The notes under the pieces: generated by a model
The model's database searches: none
The model's input: the letters and a program-made list of their open reading frames with translations, nothing else
Told to the model about the DNA's origin: nothing
Shown here: positions 38,165-46,804 of the stretch, piece after piece
Layout of the letters: every line of letters starts with the position of its first letter
Position numbering within the stretch: position 1 is the first letter of the stretch
Assembly (NCBI RefSeq): GCF_018271995.1
Contig: NZ_JAGUCO010000004.1
Coordinates: 1 to 64,000 of the forward strand
Reading direction: 5' to 3'
DNA from: Carboxylicivirga linearis
Lineage (GTDB): Bacteria > Bacteroidota > Bacteroidia > Bacteroidales > Marinilabiliaceae
Length of the DNA stretch: 64,000 nt
Made by a program: the position numbers and the translations under genes

Positions 38165-41100
38165 ATGAACCGTAAAATGGTAAATAACTTAAAGTGTATT
38201 TTTCTGGCCACTCTTTTTTGGAGTGTTGGAGCAAGTACATTGTTTAAGTTGAACGCACAAAACCTGAAAGTGCATTATGCACTTTCTCAAGATCCAAACG
38301 GCAGTACCACTGTTATTGATGAATCAGGAAACGGATTTAATGGAAGCCTGGTTAATGGAGCTGCTATTTCTAAATACGATGGTCTATCGGTTATTGATTT
38401 AAAAACATCAAACGGATATGTAAACTTGGGTTCTTCATTCGGTGAAGCAGTTGAATCGTTGAACGATTTTAGTATCGCAACCAAAATATTCATACCAAGC
38501 ACTACCAATATTAGTGGAAATGGAAATTTCGTTTGGTCTTTTGCTAACTCCAACGATATTGCAAACGATGCAAAAGGATGCCTTTTCTTTAGTGCCAAAA
38601 ACACTTACTATTCTATCACTCCAAGCAACTGGACCAGCGAATCGGGTGTTAATAATTCATCTGCCATAAGTAAAGGAAGCTGGCAAACCATTGTTTATGT
38701 TCAGCGCAATGGCATAGGCAAGATTTACATCAATGGTAATCTTGTAAAGAGTAATGAAGTTTCGATGACACCTTCAGAGTTGGGAGCTACTCCTTATAAC
38801 TATTTAGGTCGCTCGTGTTACAATGGTGATGCTTACTTGAATAATGCTAAAATTGCTGATTTCAGAGTGTATGATAGCCCGCTGAGTACTGATCAGGTTG
38901 AAGAGTTATCAGGTATCTCAAATGAATTTTATCCAACTACCACTCTGGCCAGATTCGATTTTAAGTCGACTCAGGATGCAGACGGTAATTATATCGGCAC
39001 TTTGCAGAACGGTGCTGAAATCATCAGCTATGGCGATGGATCTGTTTTGAGCCTTGGCGATAACGATGGTTATTTTAATTTAAGTAATGATTTTGGAAGT
39101 ATCGTATCAACTTTAGATAGTTTTACAATTTCAACAAACTTATTAATTCCATCTTCGGTTGAGATCTCGAGCAACGGTAACTTTGTGTGGTGCTTTGCTA
39201 ACTCAGATAATATGGCTTCTGATGCCAATGGAAACCTGTTTTTCAGAGCTTCACAAACACGATATTCTGCCTCTAAAACTCACTGGACATCAGAGTCCTC
39301 GATTTCAGCCAACAAAGAGCTTCCAAAGGGAGAGTGGATAAACATCACTTACACCCAGAGATATAACAGTGGCCGTATTTATATAAATGGCGAGTTAGTA
39401 ACATCTGGCAGCATGCCAATTAATCCTAAAGATTTAGGTGCAACAGCTTATAACTTTTTAGGCCGGTCGTGTTACGCTGGTGATGCCTACCTTAAAAGCA
39501 CATACTTTGATGATTTTACCATTTATCAGGGAGTATTAAAAGAATCAGACATATGGACCTTATGCGAGAGCTTAACTGCATTGAATGATGTTAACGATTT
39601 AATCACTTTAAATGCAGCTATCAAAAGCCTAACCATAGCTGATGCTGATCAGGTAAGATCGAGTCTTATTTTACCTACAACAGCTGGTAATGGAGTATCT
39701 GTTACCTGGTCATCAAACAATACAGATGTGGTTAGTAACACTGGTGTTGTAACCCGCCCTGCTGCAGGAGCTGATGCTGTTAAAGTAACGATGACAGCCA
39801 CATTGAGTTACAATAATGTTTCGGACACAAAAGAAATTGAAGTTACCATTTTGCCACAATACAGCAATGCTGAAAGTGTTGCTTTCGATATCGAGAACCT
39901 TAGCCTTTCTGGCAATATTGATAACATTAAAACAGCCATCAAACTACCAATCAAAACCAACGAAGGTTCAATGGTTGTTTGGGAGTCTGATTCACCGGAG
40001 TTCTTGAGCAATGTAGGTAAAGTAGTTCAACTATCACCTATTGGCGAAGGTAAAAAGAAAGTTACCTTAACGGCAACTGTTATTAAAGGTGATATATCTG
40101 TTTCTAAAACATTTGAAGTATATGTAGCTGAGAAAGAAGATCGTGCTGCTTACCTTTTCTCATATTTTACAGGTAACCATACTGATGGTGAACAAATTCG
40201 TTTTGCTGTAAGTAACAACGGAATTGATTACACACCGCTAAATAATGGCCAAAAAATTATTAGTTCCGATACCATTTCATTGAAAGGTGGGGTTCGTGAT
40301 CCACATATTTTAAGAGGTCCAAACGGATATTTCTATATGGTGGTTACCGACATGAAATCGGCTGAAGGCTGGAGCAGTAACCGCGGTATGGTACTATTAC
40401 GATCTGATGACCTGGTAAACTGGTCGCATTCAACCGTTCACTTCCCGGGTAAATGGCCTGAAAAGTGGGGTAATGTATTACGCGTTTGGGCTCCTCAGAC
40501 TATTTATGATGCCGAAGCGGACAAAATAATGGTTTACTTCTCTTTATATTCAGGACAGTCAAATGCGCCATACGATAGAATCTACTATTGCTATGCCAAC
40601 GAAGATTTTACTGATTTGGAAGGTGAACCCAAAATTCTTTTCGATCGCGGTACCGCTACTATTGATGGCGACATTGTATTTAATGATGCTGATGACTTAT
40701 ATTATATGTTCTTCAAGAACGAATCACTAGGTGGAATCAGCCAGGTAACAACTAAATCGTTAACTGAAGCCGAAGGCAAAGCACCCAGTTCACAGTGGAG
40801 CGAACCAACGCCTCCTAAGCAACAAACTGATAAAGCTGTTGAAGGTTCTGGTGTTTTCCAGCTAATCAATTCGGATGAATGGGTTTTGATGTACGATTGT
40901 TATGCCAATGGTCATTATCAGTTCTGTACTTCAACCGATTTGCAAAACTTTACATTTAAACAAGATAACTACAATATGAATGCTCGTCATGGAACAACCA
41001 TCTCACTTACTCAGGAAGAGTTGGAAAGATTGGTTGCTAAATGGCCAAGTGAAGCATTATCCAACGAACCAGAGGGAGCACGCAGCATTAAGGTTAAAAA

Positions 41101-42418
41101 CAACGGATGTAAAATCAACACAACTGATAAAACCATAGATATTGCGGTTTACTATGGAACAAATATCAGTAGTTTCAACCCAGAGTTGTATGCTTCACCA
41201 GGTTCGGTGGTTAGTCCCGAAGGACCTCAGGATTTCAGTCATGGAGGCGTTTCTTATTCATTCACTCAAAATGGGAACACAGTAACATACACAGTTAATG
41301 TAGCTGTTGAAGGCAACCCTGTATTACCCGATTTTCATGCCGATCCGGATGTTTTGTATTCCGAAAAAACGGGTCGATTCTACATCTATCCTACTACTGA
41401 TGGATATCCTGGATGGGGAGGTTACAGCTTTGATGTATTCTCATCTCCAGACCTGGTACAATGGACCAACGAAGGAACTATCATTGATATGAGTACCGAT
41501 CAGGTGAGCTGGGCAACAGGTAATGCATGGGCTCCCTGTATCGAAGAAAAGAAAATGGCCGATGGTTCATATAAGTATTTCTTCTATTACAGTGGCCATG
41601 CTGGTAGTAAAAAAGAGATTGGTGTAGCGGTTGCCAACGATCCTTCCGGTCCGTTTATTGATTCAGGTTCACCAATGCTATCGAATCTTCCTGCTGGCAT
41701 CGGCGGTCAGTTGATCGATGGTGATGTATTTACCGATCCTGTTTCGGGTAAAAGTTATTTCTATTATGGAAATGGATTTGCGGCAGTGGCCGAACTAAAC
41801 GATGATATGACATCGATTGATGAAAGCACGGTTACTGTTATCACTCCACAAGGAGGTTCTTTAAGTGACTATGCATTCCGTGAAGCTATTTATGTATTTT
41901 ATCGCGATGGATTGTATTATTTCCTATGGTCGGTGGATGATACCGGATCGCCCAATTACCATGTGGCCTATGGCACTTCCACATCACCAATGGGCCCGAT
42001 TGAAGTAGCTGACGAACCTATTGTAATTATCCAGGATGCCGATAAAGAACTATATGGAACCGCTCATAATTCAGTGCTTCAGATACCAGGCAGAGACGAA
42101 TGGTACATTGTGTACCACCGTATTAATGCCAATTATTTGAATAACGACCCGGGTGTACACCGTGAAGTATGTATTGATAAGTTGGAATTTAACGAAGATG
42201 GAACCATCAAACAAGTCGTTCCTACTCGTGAAGGAATTGAACCTGTTATATTGGATCACCTTTCTACGGGTATGACTGACACTGTAAAACCGGGTAAACG
42301 CAAAGCTAAAGGCAAAGTGGTTTCGCAGGAAACATATGATCTTTCAGGTAAAAAGTTCAGAAAAAAAAAAGAAAGAAAGACATCTACATCATCAAAGAAA
42401 CATATGAAAACGGAGTAG
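38165..42418 (+). CDS. Multidomain LamG2-GH43-GH43 glycosidase (frameshifted C-terminus)
   Basis: A 1417-residue exported protein. Order: signal peptide (1-32), LamG domain 1 (about 35-240), LamG domain 2 (about 255-460), two atrophied Ig-like domains (about 475-665), GH43 module 1 (about 665-960; Asp in GGVRDPHIL, Asp in IDGDIVFND, Glu in AVEGSGVFQ), a linker (about 990-1060), GH43 module 2 (about 1065-1370; Asp in HADPDVLY, Asp in IDGDVFTD, Glu in FREAIYVFYRDG). Both GH43 sites are complete. The frame ends after an A10 tract (42361-42370) with a basic, atypical tail. One extra A would read on to 42447 and give a tail with DIYIIKETYENGVVKTY, like a type IX sorting domain. Annotated to the visible stop. 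Confidence 0.88.
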   Translation: MNRKMVNNLKCIFLATLFWSVGASTLFKLNAQNLKVHYALSQDPNGSTTVIDESGNGFNGSLVNGAAISKYDGLSVIDLKTSNGYVNLGSSFGEAVESLNDFSIATKIFIPSTTNISGNGNFVWSFANSNDIANDAKGCLFFSAKNTYYSITPSNWTSESGVNNSSAISKGSWQTIVYVQRNGIGKIYINGNLVKSNEVSMTPSELGATPYNYLGRSCYNGDAYLNNAKIADFRVYDSPLSTDQVEELSGISNEFYPTTTLARFDFKSTQDADGNYIGTLQNGAEIISYGDGSVLSLGDNDGYFNLSNDFGSIVSTLDSFTISTNLLIPSSVEISSNGNFVWCFANSDNMASDANGNLFFRASQTRYSASKTHWTSESSISANKELPKGEWINITYTQRYNSGRIYINGELVTSGSMPINPKDLGATAYNFLGRSCYAGDAYLKSTYFDDFTIYQGVLKESDIWTLCESLTALNDVNDLITLNAAIKSLTIADADQVRSSLILPTTAGNGVSVTWSSNNTDVVSNTGVVTRPAAGADAVKVTMTATLSYNNVSDTKEIEVTILPQYSNAESVAFDIENLSLSGNIDNIKTAIKLPIKTNEGSMVVWESDSPEFLSNVGKVVQLSPIGEGKKKVTLTATVIKGDISVSKTFEVYVAEKEDRAAYLFSYFTGNHTDGEQIRFAVSNNGIDYTPLNNGQKIISSDTISLKGGVRDPHILRGPNGYFYMVVTDMKSAEGWSSNRGMVLLRSDDLVNWSHSTVHFPGKWPEKWGNVLRVWAPQTIYDAEADKIMVYFSLYSGQSNAPYDRIYYCYANEDFTDLEGEPKILFDRGTATIDGDIVFNDADDLYYMFFKNESLGGISQVTTKSLTEAEGKAPSSQWSEPTPPKQQTDKAVEGSGVFQLINSDEWVLMYDCYANGHYQFCTSTDLQNFTFKQDNYNMNARHGTTISLTQEELERLVAKWPSEALSNEPEGARSIKVKNNGCKINTTDKTIDIAVYYGTNISSFNPELYASPGSVVSPEGPQDFSHGGVSYSFTQNGNTVTYTVNVAVEGNPVLPDFHADPDVLYSEKTGRFYIYPTTDGYPGWGGYSFDVFSSPDLVQWTNEGTIIDMSTDQVSWATGNAWAPCIEEKKMADGSYKYFFYYSGHAGSKKEIGVAVANDPSGPFIDSGSPMLSNLPAGIGGQLIDGDVFTDPVSGKSYFYYGNGFAAVAELNDDMTSIDESTVTVITPQGGSLSDYAFREAIYVFYRDGLYYFLWSVDDTGSPNYHVAYGTSTSPMGPIEVADEPIVIIQDADKELYGTAHNSVLQIPGRDEWYIVYHRINANYLNNDPGVHREVCIDKLEFNEDGTIKQVVPTREGIEPVILDHLSTGMTDTVKPGKRKAKGKVVSQETYDLSGKKFRKKKERKTSTSSKKHMKTE

Positions 42419-42451
42419 TTAAAACCTATAAACACTTCGAAGAATAATATT

Positions 42452-42482
42452 AAAAGCGGTTTCGATTCGGAACCGCTTTTTT
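42452..42482 (+). terminator. Intrinsic terminator after the giant GH43 gene
   Basis: AAAAGCGGTT pairs with AACCGCTTTT over a nine-base loop, followed by a T run. It ends the carbohydrate cluster and lies right after the alternative-frame stop at 42447. Confidence 0.88.
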
Positions 42483-42505
42483 AATGCTTCAACAGACTTC
42501 TTTCC

Positions 42506-42877
42506 CTATTCTTCCTTCTTTTCAACACGCAAGCTTAAAACAAACCAAAGAATTAAAGAGATGATGTAAATGATCATTCCATAAAGTGTTGTTATCATCG
42601 ATACTTTAATACCTGCAAAAACCATGGCTGGAGAAACAGATCCCATTTTTTCAATGGCCGAAAAAGCATCGTAAAAACCAATTAATTGTCCCAGTATTCC
42701 GGTTATTAAAGCATACAATCCTATCGATTTCCCATATTTAAGGTAACGCAACTTTTTTTCTACAGTTGAATGTTTCGCTACTGTGTAATGATAAATCATC
42801 CAGGCCACAATACCTAATAATAATAAGGTTAGGACACTCATAAAAAGGGGTCCACCCATAAAAAATAAATCTTTCAT
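42506..42877 (-). CDS. Short MotA/TolQ/ExbB-type proton channel protein
   Basis: A 123-residue inner membrane protein with about three helices (residues 8-28, 55-75 and 95-115). The segment LYALITGILGQLIGFYDAFSAIEKMGSVSPAMVFAGIKVSMITTLYGMIIY matches the MotA/TolQ/ExbB core. It is much shorter than typical ExbB (about 230 residues) and there is no ExbD or TonB gene beside it, so its partner is unknown. It is divergent from the LytTR regulator at 43032 with 154 bases between. The family call rests on pattern memory. Confidence 0.7.
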   Translation of the reverse strand: MKDLFFMGGPLFMSVLTLLLLGIVAWMIYHYTVAKHSTVEKKLRYLKYGKSIGLYALITGILGQLIGFYDAFSAIEKMGSVSPAMVFAGIKVSMITTLYGMIIYIISLILWFVLSLRVEKKEE

Positions 42878-43031
42878 TTCTCTTCTTTTTTAAGTGATTA
42901 ATACTACCACCAAATAAAAAGGACAGACAGAAATATACCAAGGTCGTATCCGATTCTAAAGCCGTTGTTTATCGACAGACACTGGGAATATCTGAAGTTT
43001 TACCGAAATTAGCACAAATTTTACTATCAAT

Positions 43032-43799
43032 ATGTTTAAAAAATCATCTAATCCATACTACCATATTTTATATTGGATATTTGTAATTTTTATTCTCACC
43101 CTATTTTTTGGACGCTCGTGGGGTAACAATATAGCATCGTTCTTTTTTGTAAGCATGTTGCTTCCCATCACACTGGGCACTTCCTATTTTTTCAATTATG
43201 TACTGGTAAGCCTTTTTTACCTGAAAAAAAGTTATTGGAGGTTTGGCCTGTACAGTTTTTATCTAATGGTGGTTTCGTTATATCTCCAGTCGATTGTTAT
43301 CATGTTTGCGTTTATTTACCTGGGAAATTTCAATTATCAAAATCTTCCACCCAATGCTTCAGACACCTTGCTTTTAGCTGTAGTAATGTATCTATTGGTA
43401 TTTCTGGGTTCATTTTTATTGATGACGCGCCAGATTAAAGAACGAGAAAACTTAATTCAAAAATTATTAATCGATCAGGAAAAAAATAAGGTTGCCAGCC
43501 TTCAACTAAGGTCGAACCGAAAAACAATCCAGATCCCATACAATAGTATTATTTTCATCGAAAGCATGGCTGATTACATTAAGGTACACACAATAGCAGA
43601 TACCGTTACCAGCAAAGAAAAAATAAGCAAATTAGCCGAGAGACTTCCTGAGCAGTTCATGCGTATTCATCGGTCGTTTATTGTGAATAAATCGCGCATC
43701 AAAGAAGTTTCGTACAACGAACTAACCGTTGATAACGTCACTTTAAATATTGGACGTAGTTATCAAAAAACAGTTCGCGAAGAACTAAAAGACAATTAA
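43032..43799 (+). CDS. Membrane-bound LytTR DNA-binding regulator
   Basis: A 255-residue protein with four N-terminal helices (about residues 10-140) and a C-terminal LytTR domain (about 160-255) with IQIPYNSIIFIESMADYIKVHT and FMRIHRSFIVNKSRIKEVS. It lacks a receiver domain, so it is probably controlled through its membrane part rather than by phosphorylation. Typical targets of LytTR regulators are direct repeats in promoters; the divergent ExbB-like gene or marC downstream are possible targets, but none was identified. Confidence 0.85.
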   Translation: MFKKSSNPYYHILYWIFVIFILTLFFGRSWGNNIASFFFVSMLLPITLGTSYFFNYVLVSLFYLKKSYWRFGLYSFYLMVVSLYLQSIVIMFAFIYLGNFNYQNLPPNASDTLLLAVVMYLLVFLGSFLLMTRQIKERENLIQKLLIDQEKNKVASLQLRSNRKTIQIPYNSIIFIESMADYIKVHTIADTVTSKEKISKLAERLPEQFMRIHRSFIVNKSRIKEVSYNELTVDNVTLNIGRSYQKTVREELKDN

Positions 43800-43817
43800 G
43801 CTATGGAGTGGAGATCG

Positions 43818-43847
43818 TTGTACAAATAATTTTAAAATTTACCTTTG
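43818..43847 (+). promoter_or_regulatory. Promoter of marC
   Basis: A TTG (43818-43820) lies 19 bases before TACCTTTG (43840-43847), matching the -33/-7 layout of Bacteroidota housekeeping promoters. Leader is about 10 bases. Confidence 0.6.
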
Positions 43848-43865
43848 CAGCAAACTGATAATGCT

Positions 43866-44465
43866 ATGGAAATTAAGTTTGTTGAAATCATTTCAGCCTT
43901 TATTGTGCTTTTTGCCGTTATTGATATTTTAGGGTCTATTCCTATTATTCTTGATCTACAAAAAAAGAGTGGTCCGGTTAAAGCTTTTCAGGCAACTTCA
44001 GTAGCTTTTGCTATTCTTATTGCCTTTTTATTTGTTGGCGAAGCGCTGCTCGGGCTTTTTGGCGTTGATATTTCATCATTTGCCATAGCGGGTTCCATTG
44101 TCCTTTTTATTATGGCCTTCGAAATGATTTTTGGTGTTGAAATTTTCAGGCACGATTCTCCTTCCGGTGCCTCTATTGTACCCATTGCTTTTCCTTTAAT
44201 TGCCGGTGCAGGTTCGTTTACAACGCTATTATCGTTACGAGCTGAATTTGAAACCATCAATATTATTATTGCTCTCTTTCTGAATATTATTGTGGTTTAT
44301 ATTGTATTGAAATCATCAAAACTCATCGAACGCATCATTAGTGAAGGCGGTATTTATATACTGAAAAAATTCTTCGGCATTATTTTATTAGCTATGGCAG
44401 TAAAGCTGTTTCTAACTAATTTTGGCAACATTGTGATGCAGTTTATTCAAACCATCCAATTTTAA
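43866..44465 (+). CDS. MarC-family integral membrane protein
   Basis: A 199-residue inner membrane protein with about six helices. EIISAFIVLFAVIDILGSIPIILDL and the repeated IAGSIVLFIMAFEMIFGVE segment, with DSPSGASIVPIAFPLIAGAGS, are hallmarks of the MarC (UPF0056) family. Once linked to multiple antibiotic resistance by name, its real substrate is unknown. The first seven in-frame codons upstream begin with TTG at 43845; the ATG at 43866 is preferred because it follows the promoter directly. Next gene begins 46 bases downstream. Confidence 0.9.
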   Translation: MEIKFVEIISAFIVLFAVIDILGSIPIILDLQKKSGPVKAFQATSVAFAILIAFLFVGEALLGLFGVDISSFAIAGSIVLFIMAFEMIFGVEIFRHDSPSGASIVPIAFPLIAGAGSFTTLLSLRAEFETINIIIALFLNIIVVYIVLKSSKLIERIISEGGIYILKKFFGIILLAMAVKLFLTNFGNIVMQFIQTIQF

Positions 44466-44510
44466 ATACGCTACGCAAAATCCATACATTCAACTGTTAA
44501 TAAATTAATT

Positions 44511-46292
44511 GTGAAGAAGAACACCAAATTCAAAATAATTGCGATTTTACTGCCTTTTTTCTTTTTATTACTTTTTGAAATTGGACTGAGGTTATCCGGC
44601 TACGGGGTTACTTATAATGTTTTTAGCACAATTCCAGACGAAGAACAATCCGATTACTTAGTTATTAATCAGGATATCACCAAGAAGTATTTCAGAAATA
44701 ATGTTGTTTCCTCGGATAATCCACAAGATGTATTTTTAGCTTCAAAAACGGATAGTACCTTTCGTATATTTGTTCAAGGAGCTTCAACCGTGGTTGGATT
44801 TCCTTTTTATCATGGAGGTTCCTTCCCAAACATTCTTAGACAAAGGCTATCTCAAACATTTCCTGATAAAAATATTGAGGTAATCAATACCGGTATTACT
44901 GCGGTTAACACATACACCTTATTGGATTTTACGGATGAAATTATTGAACAAAAACCCGATGTGGTTATAATTTATGCCGGTCACAACGAATATTACGGAG
45001 CGCTGGGGGTAGGTTCAAGTAGTAATTTTGGAAGTCACCCGGCAATTGTTCGAACCTATCTGGCCGCTAAAGATCTTCGCATTTTTCAGCTAGTAGAAAA
45101 TACGCTAGTAAAACTTACAGGTAAAAAGAAGCAGCCAAAGGTTGATGATTCCACTGTGATGGAAAAGATGGTAAAACATCAGCGCATACCTTTCAATTCC
45201 AATTTGTATAAAAAAGGTCTAAATCAATTCGAAGATAATCTTGAAAAAATTCTTAGAAAGTATGCCAAAAACAATATCCCAGTCATTCTTTCAACGCTAG
45301 TTAGTAACGAGAAAGATCTTAAACCATTTATCAGCGATAGCCTTTCCAATGCAAATCTTTTTGCAAATGAGATCATAAAAGATACACCAGAAACAGTTAA
45401 GCTAGCTCAAAAAAATGCAAAAGCAGCTTATTTACTTGGTCGAGAATATCTCAAATCGAATACGGATTCGGCTAAGAAATACCTTCACCTTGCTAAGGAA
45501 TTAGATTTACTCCGCTTTCGGGCTCCTGAAAAAATTAATGATATCATTCTTTCATTAGGAAAGAAATACAATTGCCATATGGTTGATATGGAAAAAATGT
45601 TTCTCAATCACACAGAACAAGATGTTGTTGGTAATGAATTATTAACAGAGCATGTTCATCCAAATGTTGAAGGTTATTTTGTAATGGCCGATGCTTTTTA
45701 TAACAAGTTGAGAGACCTACAACTTATTGGATCGTGGAATCATTATATCTCATCTGATGAAGCGTTCAATAATATTCCTATTACTGCTATTGACTCATTA
45801 CGAGGTGCCATTATGGTTGAGAACCTGAAAAAATCATGGCCATTTGATTTAAGCAGTGCGGGATCTAGGTTTAAGGACGCTGATTTATCCACTGAAAATA
45901 GAGACTTTGAACATGTAAAAGCAAGAGAACTTTTCAGGAAAGAAAGCCCCAGGAAGGATATCATGTTGCAGGCTTACAAATGGTATAAATCACAAGGTAA
46001 TAGCGAACAGTGTCTACGAATTATTCAATCCGACATACTGGAAACTCCAGACTGGACGAATTTATATTTATATGCAGGAGATTTATGCATTGAACAGGAT
46101 AATCTTAAACAGGCCATTTATTACTACACAAAATACCATCAGTTTGAAGACAATAGCCTTTCAGCACAAAGGTTATCATCAGCCTACATTAAAAATAATC
46201 AAACAGAGCTAGCCAGAAAAGTTATTACAGAAGCTTTAAGTAAAAACATCAATGATACAAAGCTGAACAAATTATTGAACGAGATTAATTAG
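44511..46292 (+). CDS. SGNH/GDSL-type hydrolase with TPR region
   Basis: A 593-residue protein anchored by an N-terminal helix (IIAILLPFFFLLLFEIGLRL), with a GTG start. Residues 80-400 form an SGNH-hydrolase-like domain: GASTVVG as the serine block, YAGHNEYYG in place of GxND, and EHVHPNVEGYFVMADAF carrying the catalytic His. Residues 480-593 hold TPR-like helical repeats. This family is often found beside carbamoyltransferase-DUF5989-SxtJ genes, and here it converges with exactly that set. A role as a sugar or polysaccharide esterase is inferred, not shown. Confidence 0.8.
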   Translation: MKKNTKFKIIAILLPFFFLLLFEIGLRLSGYGVTYNVFSTIPDEEQSDYLVINQDITKKYFRNNVVSSDNPQDVFLASKTDSTFRIFVQGASTVVGFPFYHGGSFPNILRQRLSQTFPDKNIEVINTGITAVNTYTLLDFTDEIIEQKPDVVIIYAGHNEYYGALGVGSSSNFGSHPAIVRTYLAAKDLRIFQLVENTLVKLTGKKKQPKVDDSTVMEKMVKHQRIPFNSNLYKKGLNQFEDNLEKILRKYAKNNIPVILSTLVSNEKDLKPFISDSLSNANLFANEIIKDTPETVKLAQKNAKAAYLLGREYLKSNTDSAKKYLHLAKELDLLRFRAPEKINDIILSLGKKYNCHMVDMEKMFLNHTEQDVVGNELLTEHVHPNVEGYFVMADAFYNKLRDLQLIGSWNHYISSDEAFNNIPITAIDSLRGAIMVENLKKSWPFDLSSAGSRFKDADLSTENRDFEHVKARELFRKESPRKDIMLQAYKWYKSQGNSEQCLRIIQSDILETPDWTNLYLYAGDLCIEQDNLKQAIYYYTKYHQFEDNSLSAQRLSSAYIKNNQTELARKVITEALSKNINDTKLNKLLNEIN

Positions 46293-46304
46293 CCTTTATA
46301 AGAC

Positions 46305-46655
46305 CTACCAAGGATGTTCAATATCCTTTACAGAAAACCAATGATTACGTTTTTGGAAATAGGAGGTATCTTTTTTGCTTTGCTTTTTACGCATCAGTTT
46401 TTGAAGCAGAGACAAGGGTAGTAAAAACAAAAAGAAGATAATAAAGAGTATAATATGATTCATTACTATTCCAAAGTAATGCGAGAAACCAAACCAACTT
46501 TTACCAATTAGGTTAGTTATTTTTTTTGATGCTAAAGCAACAACCAAAAATCCAATAGATACATAGATTAACCAATGAATATCGCGCCATAAACTAATAA
46601 TCAGCGATACCAATGCTAACACAATGATGGTTTCAAGTGATTTCTCCCTACTCAT
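46305..46655 (-). CDS. SxtJ-family small membrane protein
   Basis: A 116-residue membrane protein with four helices, starting MSREKSLETIIVLALVSLI. The ATG at 46655 is favoured over an upstream in-frame start because it overlaps the stop of the DUF5989 gene (TAATG). The pattern and position match the SxtJ family, named after a gene of saxitoxin clusters but widespread beside carbamoyltransferases. It is the last gene of a three-gene minus-strand set (carbamoyltransferase, DUF5989, SxtJ). No biochemical role is known; a structural or transport partner of the transferase is plausible. Confidence 0.7.
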   Translation of the reverse strand: MSREKSLETIIVLALVSLIISLWRDIHWLIYVSIGFLVVALASKKITNLIGKSWFGFSHYFGIVMNHIILFIIFFLFLLPLSLLQKLMRKKQSKKDTSYFQKRNHWFSVKDIEHPW

Positions 46656-46804
46656 TAAAATAAAGTATAAATAAAAGGTGCTAATGCTGAACCACTTGTA
46701 AAAAAGATTAATGCTCCAAAAATCAGAAAAATGATAATTAATGGCATTAACCACCACTTCTTACGTTCCTTCAAAAACAAGAATAACTCTTTTAAAAACT
46801 CCAT
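46655..46804 (-). CDS. DUF5989-type short membrane protein (49 residues)
   Basis: A tiny gene, reading MEFLKELFLFLKERKKWWLM, one helix and then GSALAPFIYTLF. That layout (basic KERKKWW start, single membrane segment, SALAPFIYTLF end) is what I recall of the DUF5989 family, always found next to carbamoyltransferase genes. Its start overlaps the carbamoyltransferase stop and its stop overlaps the SxtJ start (TAATG at both junctions), so translational coupling is likely. Function unknown; a small membrane anchor or assembly factor for the transferase is possible. Confidence 0.75.
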   Translation of the reverse strand: MEFLKELFLFLKERKKWWLMPLIIIFLIFGALIFFTSGSALAPFIYTLF

